Shown in pieces: positions 33,527 through 42,062 of a stretch of DNA of 64,000 bases. The notes under the pieces are model-generated. The model ran no database searches. It saw nothing but the letters and a program-made list of their open reading frames with translations, and was not told the origin of the DNA. Each line of letters starts with the position of its first letter. Within the stretch, counting starts at the first letter, position 1. The translations under genes and the position numbers were made by a program. Source of the DNA: Betaproteobacteria bacterium (GTDB lineage Bacteria > Pseudomonadota > Gammaproteobacteria > Burkholderiales > CAIKXV01); assembly GCA_947458265.1 (NCBI GenBank), contig CANGYF010000020.1:1-64000 (forward strand), read 5' to 3'.

Positions 33527-34513
33527 ATGACCCTGCCGTACCCTGCCTGCACCCACCGTCCTTCGACCGGCACGGACGACGAAGGCCCCACCCCCGTCAG
33601 GGCTCGCCGCCGGCTGCTGATGCTGCTGCCTTGCCTCTGGCCGGTACCCGGCCTGCTGGCATCCGGGGATGCAGCGGCGCAGTCCTCCGGGGCGCGCGAC
33701 GATGCCTGGGTGGCGGCGGTGCAGATGCCGGCCTGGATCGAACGCGCCGGCGTGCGCACGCCACTTTCGCCTGGCACGGTGCTGCGCATCGGCGACGTGG
33801 TGCTGACCGGCGCCGGTGGCCGGGCGCAGGTGCGCCTGGCCGAGGGCAGCCTGGTGCGGCTGGGCGAATCGGGGCGGCTGGCGTTGAGCGACCTGCGCGT
33901 GGCGCGTGGGCCATCAACGGTGCTGTCCGGACTGCTCGACATCGCGCAGGGCGCGTTCCGCTTCACCACCGCCGTCGTGCAACGCGCGAGCAGCGAACGA
34001 GACCTGCAGGTCCGCATCGCGACGGTCACCGTTGGCGTACGCGGCACCGATCTCTGGGGCCGCGGCACTGCCGAGCGCGAAATCGTCTGCCTGATCGAAG
34101 GCCGTATCACCGTGACCCGCGGCAACGAGGCTCCGATCGAGATGAACGACCCGCTGTCGTTCTTCATTGCCCCGACGGGCGCGCCCGCGCTGCCGGTGGC
34201 GCCCGTCGACGCGCAGCAGCTCGCCCAGTGGACGCGCGACACCGATCCGGTCGCCGGTGCCGGTGCCGCAGTGCCGGGCGGTCGCTGGCGGGTCAGCGTT
34301 CTGCGCAGCGACGACCAGGAGGAAGCCCTGAAGTCATTCGATGCGCTGCGCGAGGCCGGGTTCGATGCCCGCATCCGAAGCACGCGCAGCGACGCCGGCG
34401 CGACCTACGAGGTCCGCATCGGCAACCTGTCGACGCAGGCCGAGGCCCGCGGGCTGGCCAGACGCCTGGCCGGGCAACCCGGCGTGAGCGGCGAACCGCA
34501 GGTCGGGCGCTGA
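33527..34513 (+). CDS. FecR-domain protein with C-terminal SPOR-like domain
   Basis: GDVVLTGAGGRAQVRLAEGSLVRLGESG...VTVGVRGTDLWGRG; C-terminal WRVSVLRSDDQEEALKSFDALREAGFDARIR...YEVRIGNLSTQAEARGLARRL. Confidence 0.82.
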   Translation: MTLPYPACTHRPSTGTDDEGPTPVRARRRLLMLLPCLWPVPGLLASGDAAAQSSGARDDAWVAAVQMPAWIERAGVRTPLSPGTVLRIGDVVLTGAGGRAQVRLAEGSLVRLGESGRLALSDLRVARGPSTVLSGLLDIAQGAFRFTTAVVQRASSERDLQVRIATVTVGVRGTDLWGRGTAEREIVCLIEGRITVTRGNEAPIEMNDPLSFFIAPTGAPALPVAPVDAQQLAQWTRDTDPVAGAGAAVPGGRWRVSVLRSDDQEEALKSFDALREAGFDARIRSTRSDAGATYEVRIGNLSTQAEARGLARRLAGQPGVSGEPQVGR

Positions 34514-34608
34514 GGCAACGACACCCCGCATGCGTGCAGCGCACCATGCGTCTGTCAACAATTGCCTCATGCCACAGCCGCGAGGTGCGTAGAATCGGTG
34601 CCGGCTGC

Positions 34609-34628
34609 TGCCCGAGTGCACTCGGGCA
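34609..34628. promoter_or_regulatory. 20-bp perfect palindrome upstream of the signalling operon
   Basis: TGCCCGAGTGCACTCGGGCA equals its own reverse complement; 80 bp before the 34708 start. Confidence 0.4.
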
Positions 34629-34707
34629 CCATGGACTGGCAGCATGCCGCCATGCGCGGCGCGCAGGTTCCGGCCCCCGCTACACCCTGGAAGAAACTGG
34701 CGCATAG

Positions 34708-37506
34708 ATGCTCACGAGTTCGAATTTCCTGCGCGGCGATGACGTACAACGGCAAGGCAGGTCTGAGCAGACCCGGCCCCGGGTCCTGATAGTCGAAGAC
34801 GAAGCGCTGATCGCATGCGACCTCGAGCGGAGGCTCGATCGCCTGGGATTCGAATCCGTCGGGATCGCCGACAACCGGGACGACGCGCTGGAGCTCTTCC
34901 GCACGACGTACCCGGACCTCGTGCTGATGGACATCTCCATCAGGGGCCCTGTCGATGGCATCGACACCGCGCGCGCGATGCTCGAGTTCGCGGATACCGC
35001 AGTTGTCTTCCTGACAGCCTATGCAGACAATGCAACCGTAGCCCGCGCGTCCGAACTGTCCCCGTACGGCTATATCGCCAAGCCGTTCGACGAACGTACG
35101 CTGGGTGCCACTTGCAAGGTGGCTGTCGCCAGGCATGCGACAGACCGTGACCTGCGCGTGCTGGCACACGTCGCCTCGCGCGCGCCGATCGGGCTGATCG
35201 TGGCCAAAGTGGTCGGCGACGAGCGGCAGATCGTCTTCGCCAATGATGCGTTCGAGCGTATCACCGGCGTGACGGTCGACAGCGTCCTGGGCCACAGGCC
35301 CGGCTTCCTCGCCGAAGAGTCGAGCGCAGCGTGCGTTGCACGCCTCGCTGCGGCCGTCGACAACCTCACCGAAGCGCGGGAGACGATTCAGGGCTGGCGT
35401 CCGGACGGGCAACCGATGTGGAGCCTCATCAGCGTGTCTCCGGTCGTCGGTCCGACCGTACGAGCCAGCCACCTGGTCATCCTGTACGCCGACGTCACCG
35501 GCGAGCGGCAGGCCATGGACGCGGTTGCCGAGCTCCAGCACACCGAACTGGTCGGCCGCTTCTCGGCCGCCATCTGCAACGACTTCAACAACTTCCTCTC
35601 GGTCGTGCTGTCGTACGCAAACCTCGTTTTGCATGCGGTGAACGATCCCGACGTCCAGCACGATGTCGGGCAGATCGTGATGGCAGCCGGCAAGGGCATG
35701 TCGCTGACACGGCAACTGCTCGACTTCGCGCGCTTCGACGAAAAGCCGGTGGCTGCGCATACCGACCTGTCGATCGCGATCCGGGATGCGCGCACGAGGC
35801 TGAAGGTGATTGCCGGACCTGCATGCCGGGTACGGTTCGAACTGCCCGAAGATCCGATCTGGATCCGGCTGTCCACCGAATCGATCGAACAGATCCTCCT
35901 GAACCTTGTCGCCAACGCACGGGATTCGATGCCCGATGGCGGAGCGATCTTCATCACCGCCTTCTGGCCAGGCGAGCCGTCCAAGAGGCCGGGGGCTGGT
36001 GCAAACATCCGGATCGAGGTCAGCGACACCGGCTCCGGCATCGATCCAGCCATCCTGGATCGTGTATTCGAACCCTTCTTCACCACCAAGCCCCGCGATC
36101 TCGGCAGCGGCCTGGGGCTGGCACGCTGCCGCATGCTGGTCGAACGCGCGGGCGGCAGCATCCGCCTGCTCGGCGCCGAGGGCGGCGGAACGAAAGCCGT
36201 GATCGAACTGCCGACCGTCGAGGAGCCGGCAACGGACACGGCAGGCTCGTCGCTGCAGCTGGCGGCCGTGAACGCGCACGGGGCTTCATGCCTGCTGATC
36301 GTGCCAGACGAATCCCTCCGCGCGGCCTATGCGCGTGCGCTTTCGATGGTGGGATTCGCGGTGACCGAAGCGTCGTCTGGACAGGCTGCGATCGAGATGA
36401 TCGACGTGCTCGGCAACACGCTCGACCTGCTGGTCTGCACCGCGTTCCTGCCACCGGGACCGGTCGAGAAGGGGCTCGAGGTTGCTGCGCGAGCACGCAT
36501 CGCCTCGCCGGCATGCCGTGCGATCGTCGCCACCGGGGTCACGGATCGGTTTGATGCCCCGCCCGGGGACCATGTCCGCCTCGTGGACATGCCGCTGAGC
36601 GGCTGGACGCTTGCCCGCCACGCGCTGGAGTTGCTGGGCGCCAGCTCGAACGGTCCGAAGCCTGGCTACGGTGCAGCCAGGATGGCTGAACCAGGTGGCG
36701 CGTCCGAGGCAGAGGCCGCTGCTGCGCTGGCCTTGCCGGGCGAGAGCCGCACAGGCGTGCCGTCGGAGGCGCTCGCCGTCGCGACCGCCGAAATCGAAGC
36801 CGTCGGCCGGGCCTTCGAGGAAAGCCTCGCTTGCCTGCACGTACTGTTCCAGCCCATCGTGCACGCCAACGACGGCTCGCCTTACGGCCACGAGGCGCTG
36901 ATGCGCAGCCTCGGGCCGCTCAAGCGGCCCTCCGAACTGCTCGCCGCGAGCGAGCGCCTGGACCGGGTCGAGGATCTCGGCCGTACCGTCCGGCGATGCA
37001 TCGCCGAGGCCATTTCGAATGACCCTGGCCTGAACCACTGGATCTTCGTGAACCTTCATCCGAAGGAGTTCAGGTCGGGCCTCCTCACGGGACTCGATGA
37101 GCCGCTGCTGCCCTTCGCGTCGCGGATCGTATGGGAAGTGACGGAGCGCGACCAGCTGTCCTATTCGAACGAAATCGCGAACACCCAGCAGGCGCTGAAA
37201 GCGGCCGGCTATCGGGTGGCTATCGACGACCTGGGCGAAGGTTACGCAAGCCTCTCCTGGCTGGTCAGGTTCGTACCCGACATCGCGAAGCTCGACCTGT
37301 CCCTCGTGCGCGGCATCGACCAGTCGCAGATCAAGCGCGACCTCGTGCGCGCGATCGTGGACGCATGCCACAGAAGCGGCACGCTCGTGGTGGCCGAAGG
37401 AGTCGAGACGCTCGAGGAGGCGGCGGTGCTGCGCGACCTCAACTGCGACCTGCTGCAGAGCCATCTCTTTGCGCGGCCGGCGCCGCCGTTCGCCGACTTT
37501 GGATAA
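34708..37506 (+). CDS. REC-PAS-histidine kinase(degenerate)-pseudoREC-EAL signalling protein
   Basis: VLIVEDEALIACDLERRL...VLMDISIRG; AAICNDFNNFLSV (H to N); HATPase LLNLVANARDSM, DLGSGLGLARCRMLVERAGG; EAL FQPIVHANDGSPYGHEALMR, VNLHPKEF, WEVTERDQL, IDDLGEGYASL, AKLDLSLV, AEGVET. Confidence 0.92.
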   Translation: MLTSSNFLRGDDVQRQGRSEQTRPRVLIVEDEALIACDLERRLDRLGFESVGIADNRDDALELFRTTYPDLVLMDISIRGPVDGIDTARAMLEFADTAVVFLTAYADNATVARASELSPYGYIAKPFDERTLGATCKVAVARHATDRDLRVLAHVASRAPIGLIVAKVVGDERQIVFANDAFERITGVTVDSVLGHRPGFLAEESSAACVARLAAAVDNLTEARETIQGWRPDGQPMWSLISVSPVVGPTVRASHLVILYADVTGERQAMDAVAELQHTELVGRFSAAICNDFNNFLSVVLSYANLVLHAVNDPDVQHDVGQIVMAAGKGMSLTRQLLDFARFDEKPVAAHTDLSIAIRDARTRLKVIAGPACRVRFELPEDPIWIRLSTESIEQILLNLVANARDSMPDGGAIFITAFWPGEPSKRPGAGANIRIEVSDTGSGIDPAILDRVFEPFFTTKPRDLGSGLGLARCRMLVERAGGSIRLLGAEGGGTKAVIELPTVEEPATDTAGSSLQLAAVNAHGASCLLIVPDESLRAAYARALSMVGFAVTEASSGQAAIEMIDVLGNTLDLLVCTAFLPPGPVEKGLEVAARARIASPACRAIVATGVTDRFDAPPGDHVRLVDMPLSGWTLARHALELLGASSNGPKPGYGAARMAEPGGASEAEAAAALALPGESRTGVPSEALAVATAEIEAVGRAFEESLACLHVLFQPIVHANDGSPYGHEALMRSLGPLKRPSELLAASERLDRVEDLGRTVRRCIAEAISNDPGLNHWIFVNLHPKEFRSGLLTGLDEPLLPFASRIVWEVTERDQLSYSNEIANTQQALKAAGYRVAIDDLGEGYASLSWLVRFVPDIAKLDLSLVRGIDQSQIKRDLVRAIVDACHRSGTLVVAEGVETLEEAAVLRDLNCDLLQSHLFARPAPPFADFG

Positions 37507-37518
37507 CCAATCAGGAGA

Positions 37519-38670
37519 GTGAACTTGCACGACCAGCCAGGCGACGGGAACCACGGAATGCATGTTGTCCACCTCCCGGACAGCGACCTGCCGGCATTGC
37601 GGCGCGGTCTCGCCTCCCTGGTGGAAGCCGGCGCGCAGTCCGTGCAGTTCCTCGGCGCGATAGACGACCAATGGACACCGGAGGGACTCGACCCGATCAT
37701 CGCCGGGCTTGGAATACCGATGTTCGGAGGACTGTTCCCCGGCGTGCTCTTCGAAGGCAAGGCCTGCAAGCGCGGCGCGGTGCTGATCGGACACCCGGTC
37801 CGCACGCGCGTCGTGGCGATCGACATCTCCGGGACTGACGCGCCCCCGCAGGACTGGACGCAGCACCTCGACGGCCTGCACACCATCATCGCGTACCTTG
37901 ACGCCACCTGCTCCAGCGGACACCTGATGCGTGCGTTGTTCGATGCCAGGGGCACGAATGCGACCTGGTGCGGTGGCGGTGCTGGCGGACTCGACTTCGT
38001 CCGCCGCCCGGCGTTGATCACGCCGGAGGGCCTGCGCGCCGGCGTAGCCGTGCTCGCCGGCCTCGACACGACCACGCAGCTGGGCGTGACTCATGGATGG
38101 AAGCCGTTCGGCGATCCCCTGCTGGTCACGGAGTCGCGGGGTAACGACATCGTCACGCTCGACTGGCGCCCGGCGCTCGAGGTCTATCGTGAAGCGGTGG
38201 AACACCACTCCGGGACGCGCTTCGAGCAGCGGGACTTCTTCGAGCTTGCAAGCCGCTTCCCGCTGATGATCGAGCGCTTCGGCGCTGAAGGCGTCGTGCG
38301 CGATCCGCTGTCGAAGCTCGACGACGGCGCAATACGGTGCGCTGGCGACATTCCCGAGCATTCGACCGTGCGGGTAGCCACCGGCGGCTTCGAGGACATG
38401 ATCGAAGCCGCCGCGCGTGCCAAGGAGCAGGCTACCGCATCCGTCGCGCCAGCCGCCGGCACCGTCGCCCTCACCATCGACTGCATCTCGCGCGCGTTGC
38501 TGCTCGGCGACCGTCTTTCGGACGAGCTGGACGTAATGCGCGTCCCCGGAGTACCCCAGGCAGGGGCCCTGACGATCGGGGAAATCGCGAGCAGTTCGAA
38601 CCACTTCCTCCAGGTGCACAACAAGACCACCGTACTGGCGATGATCGCCCCCGGCAGCGGCGCCTCATGA
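37519..38670 (+). CDS. FIST N/C domain sensory protein
   Basis: GLGIPMFGGLFPGVLFEGK...THGWKPFGDPLLVTESRGNDIVTLDWRPALEVYREAVE...FECISRALLLG-type TIDCISRALLLGDRLSDEL...GALTIGEIASSSNHFLQVHNKTTVL; GTG start. Confidence 0.88.
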   Translation: MNLHDQPGDGNHGMHVVHLPDSDLPALRRGLASLVEAGAQSVQFLGAIDDQWTPEGLDPIIAGLGIPMFGGLFPGVLFEGKACKRGAVLIGHPVRTRVVAIDISGTDAPPQDWTQHLDGLHTIIAYLDATCSSGHLMRALFDARGTNATWCGGGAGGLDFVRRPALITPEGLRAGVAVLAGLDTTTQLGVTHGWKPFGDPLLVTESRGNDIVTLDWRPALEVYREAVEHHSGTRFEQRDFFELASRFPLMIERFGAEGVVRDPLSKLDDGAIRCAGDIPEHSTVRVATGGFEDMIEAAARAKEQATASVAPAAGTVALTIDCISRALLLGDRLSDELDVMRVPGVPQAGALTIGEIASSSNHFLQVHNKTTVLAMIAPGSGAS

Positions 38671-41600
38671 ACGAGCTGGCATTCCAGCTCATGAGTCTGC
38701 AGTACGAGCTGGCGATGAAGATCGGCGGTACGCTCGACCGTGGCGACATGTTGCAGTCGGTGCTGGAGACCCTGATCAGGCGTCTGGACGCCCGAGCAGC
38801 GGCCGTCTTCGACTTCGAGGGCGCCGACGCACAGCCGAGGCTGATAGCCGCCTTGCCCAGCGGCTGGAAAAACGGCGCGATGCACGGGGATAGGTTGACC
38901 ACGCCGGGTAGTACCGGGGCCGCGCCGGCGGTGTGCGCCGAACGCCTCGGCGACGGTGCCTTCCGGTACGTGTTCAAGCTGCCCGACTTCGGGCAGCTTG
39001 AACTGGAACGGGACGCGGGCCCGCTGGAACCCAGCGCGCTGCGTGCACTCGAGCCTTTGATGGCCCAGCTGGGACGCTCGGCGCGCGCCTGCACCGACCA
39101 CGCCGAGGTGGAGACGATGCAGCGACGCTTCAGCGCCCTCGTCGCGACCGTGCCCGAGGCGATCTTCGAGGCACGCATCGACACCGAAGGTGGCATCGCG
39201 TTCGATTACGTGAGCCCCCGGGCGCAAGACCTGCTTGGCATCGAGCCGCGGACGCTGCTCGCGCTCCCGGAAACGCTGCTGCATCGGATCGAGGAAAAGG
39301 ACCGGACGGCGCTCGTCGGCGTGCTCGCGCGCGCAGCGGCGACCGGCGAAGCGTTCGATCGGCGCGTGAGGCTGGATGCGCAGGGCCTCGAGCCGCGCTG
39401 GCTCCTGATCGCCGGCAGGCCACGGCACAGCGATGCATCCGGCAGCGTGCGCTGGAGCGGCATCATCCAGGATGTCACGGCGCGTGAACTCTACTCTGAA
39501 TCGCGACGCCAGCAGGCGCGCGACCAGTTCGACTCGGTGCTGTCGGCGATCGACGATGCAGTCGTCGGTTCGGACCTCTCCGGCTGCATCACGTACTGGA
39601 ACAAGGGCGCGGAACGGATGCTGGGCCATCCGGCGGCCGCGGTGATCGGCCAGCCGCTTTCGGTGATCGTGCCCGAGCGCCTGCGCGGCGCGCAGTCGAG
39701 TGGCTTCGCCCCGAACGTTGCCACCGACGAGCGACGCGCGTTCGGGCGTCCGACCGAGATGCATATGCTGCATGCCGAGGGCCACGAGGTCCCGGTGGAA
39801 TTCATCCTGAGCAGGTCTGGGGATGCCGGCCACGTGCGCTTCTTCGCGGTGCTGCGCGACCTCACGGCCCGCAAGGAAGCCGAGCAGCGCCTCGCCTTCG
39901 CGCTGGAAGTGCAGCAGGCGATAGCCGAAAGCTCGACGCTGCTGCTGAGCGCGGAACTGGCCGGTATTGATGCGCTGCTCGAGTCCACCCTCGGACGCCT
40001 GGGGCAGTTGACACGTTCCGACCGGGTCTACATCTTCCGCTTCGTCGACGGCCTCCTCTACAACACGCACGAGTGGTGCAGGCAAGGCGTGCAGCCGCAC
40101 AAGGAATCGCTCCAGGCACTCGCCCCCGGAGACTTCCCGTTTTTCATGGCGCCGCTGCGGGCCGGGCGGACCCTCGTGATCCCGTCGGTGCAGGCGCTAT
40201 CGGCGGAGGCCGCCGCGGAGCGCGCGACACTGGAGGCGCAGGACGTCGAGAGTCTGATCGCGGTCCCGGTCATCTTCGAGGGGGCGTTCCGGGGCTTGCT
40301 CGGCCTGGACAACCCGACCACTTCGAGCGTCGCGACGCTCGAAGACCTGGCGACCCCGCTGCGCGTGTTCTCCGAAGTGATCGCTGGCGTCCTGCAACGC
40401 GCCGCCGGGGAGCGCGAACTGCGCGCGCTGCACCTTCGGATATCCGGGCGCGTGGCCGAACAGCGGGCGATGCTCCGGATGTCCGCAGACCTTGCTGCCA
40501 CCCGATCGCGCGACGGCTTCTACGGCATCCTGAACCAGCACCTGGGCGATGCACTCCCTGCCGCGAACCTCACGCTCATGACCCTGTCGCAAGGCGGCAG
40601 GACGGTCCGTATCCGGCCGCTGGTCACCTTGGCAAATTTCCAGACAAGGCCGTACCGCGCATCGCTCGAAGCCAGTAGTTCGGCACTCGAGGTCGACACC
40701 GAATCCCTGGCCGGCCGGTCCGAATGGCAGGCACTCGTGCGAGGCGAGACGGTTTCCACGGAAGGCGGCACGGCGGTACCGTTCCCTGACCTGATTGATC
40801 AGGACGCGCGCCAGGAATCCAGCCACTTCGTGGTCGTGCCGTTGATCGGCCCCGATGGCGTGCTGGGCTGCTTCAAGGCACGTTTTTCCGGCGAACAGCC
40901 GCTGCTGCCGCAGACCACCGACTGGGTCGAGCAGGTCGGCGCACTGCTCGGCGCACACATAGCAGCGCACGAAGCGCGCGAGGCGCTGCAGGACCTCAAC
41001 GCGAACCTCGAGGCCCGGGTGGCGTCGCGTTCGGCAGCATTCCAGGCCAGCGAGGAGCGATTCACCACCCTGTTCGACCGCGCGCCGCAGGCCATGCTGC
41101 TGCTCGACCACGCGGGAGTCGTCACCCGGTCCAATGCACGGGCCCGTGCGCTGTTCAGGATCGGGGAAGACGCACCGGCCGACCTGTCGTTCCATGCGCT
41201 GCTGCCCGCGCATGGCGCCGACGCCGGCACGCCCACGCTGGTGGCCGCACAGCGGCTCGATGGCACGTCCTTCCAGGCAGAGACCAGCCTCGTCACCGTC
41301 TACCAGGACGGGCGTCCCGTCGACATCGTCGGCGTGGCCGACGTGACCGAGCGCATCGAGGCACAGGATGCCATCGTGCGTTCGCTGCAGGAGAAGGAGA
41401 CGCTGATCAAGGAGATTCACCACCGGGTCAAGAACAACCTCCAGATCATCTCCAGCCTGCTGATGCTGCAGAGCGATCGCATGCCCTCCGACGCCGGACG
41501 GGAACTTCTCGCGGAGAGCGTGCTCCGGGTACGCTCGATGGCGCTGATCCACGAACAACTGTACGGCGTCGAGTCGCTGGACCGCATCGACCTGGGAGAG

Positions 41601-42023
41601 TACGCGCGTACCCTCGCCCAGGGCCTCTGCGCGACCCTGGCCCCGACGGTCCGGGTACGCGTCGATGCGGGCGTGACCGACATCACGATCAACGAAGCCA
41701 TTCCCCTCGGGCTGATTCTGAACGAACTGCTCACCAACGCCTTCAAGTACGGCATTGCGGGACCGGGGAGGCCTGACCGGGTCCGGCGCACCGGCGACGA
41801 TTGCGACGTCCAGGTGGAGGTCTTCGCCGATGATTCCGAGGTAAGGATGGCGGTGACCGACTCCGGGGACGGACTGCCCGCCAGCGTCGATACAGCGAAA
41901 GCATCCTCGCTCGGACTGACCCTGATCCGCGCGCTGGCGCGCCAGTTGCGCGGCCGTCTGACGCACGACGTCGATGGCGGTACGAGGTTCATTATCACCT
42001 GCCCGCGTTGGACACCGGATTGA
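38667..42023 (+). CDS. Multi-PAS/GAF sensor histidine kinase, HisKA_2/HATPase family
   Basis: PAS repeats, GAF region, C-terminal EKETLIKEIHHRVKNNLQIISSLLMLQ...IPLGLILNELLTNAFKYG...SLGLTLIRALARQLRG; ATG overlaps the FIST stop (ATGA). Confidence 0.92.
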   Translation: MNELAFQLMSLQYELAMKIGGTLDRGDMLQSVLETLIRRLDARAAAVFDFEGADAQPRLIAALPSGWKNGAMHGDRLTTPGSTGAAPAVCAERLGDGAFRYVFKLPDFGQLELERDAGPLEPSALRALEPLMAQLGRSARACTDHAEVETMQRRFSALVATVPEAIFEARIDTEGGIAFDYVSPRAQDLLGIEPRTLLALPETLLHRIEEKDRTALVGVLARAAATGEAFDRRVRLDAQGLEPRWLLIAGRPRHSDASGSVRWSGIIQDVTARELYSESRRQQARDQFDSVLSAIDDAVVGSDLSGCITYWNKGAERMLGHPAAAVIGQPLSVIVPERLRGAQSSGFAPNVATDERRAFGRPTEMHMLHAEGHEVPVEFILSRSGDAGHVRFFAVLRDLTARKEAEQRLAFALEVQQAIAESSTLLLSAELAGIDALLESTLGRLGQLTRSDRVYIFRFVDGLLYNTHEWCRQGVQPHKESLQALAPGDFPFFMAPLRAGRTLVIPSVQALSAEAAAERATLEAQDVESLIAVPVIFEGAFRGLLGLDNPTTSSVATLEDLATPLRVFSEVIAGVLQRAAGERELRALHLRISGRVAEQRAMLRMSADLAATRSRDGFYGILNQHLGDALPAANLTLMTLSQGGRTVRIRPLVTLANFQTRPYRASLEASSSALEVDTESLAGRSEWQALVRGETVSTEGGTAVPFPDLIDQDARQESSHFVVVPLIGPDGVLGCFKARFSGEQPLLPQTTDWVEQVGALLGAHIAAHEAREALQDLNANLEARVASRSAAFQASEERFTTLFDRAPQAMLLLDHAGVVTRSNARARALFRIGEDAPADLSFHALLPAHGADAGTPTLVAAQRLDGTSFQAETSLVTVYQDGRPVDIVGVADVTERIEAQDAIVRSLQEKETLIKEIHHRVKNNLQIISSLLMLQSDRMPSDAGRELLAESVLRVRSMALIHEQLYGVESLDRIDLGEYARTLAQGLCATLAPTVRVRVDAGVTDITINEAIPLGLILNELLTNAFKYGIAGPGRPDRVRRTGDDCDVQVEVFADDSEVRMAVTDSGDGLPASVDTAKASSLGLTLIRALARQLRGRLTHDVDGGTRFIITCPRWTPD

Positions 42024-42062
42024 CGCCGGCCCGGCATGCCGACCCGTATAATCCGCGGCGCC

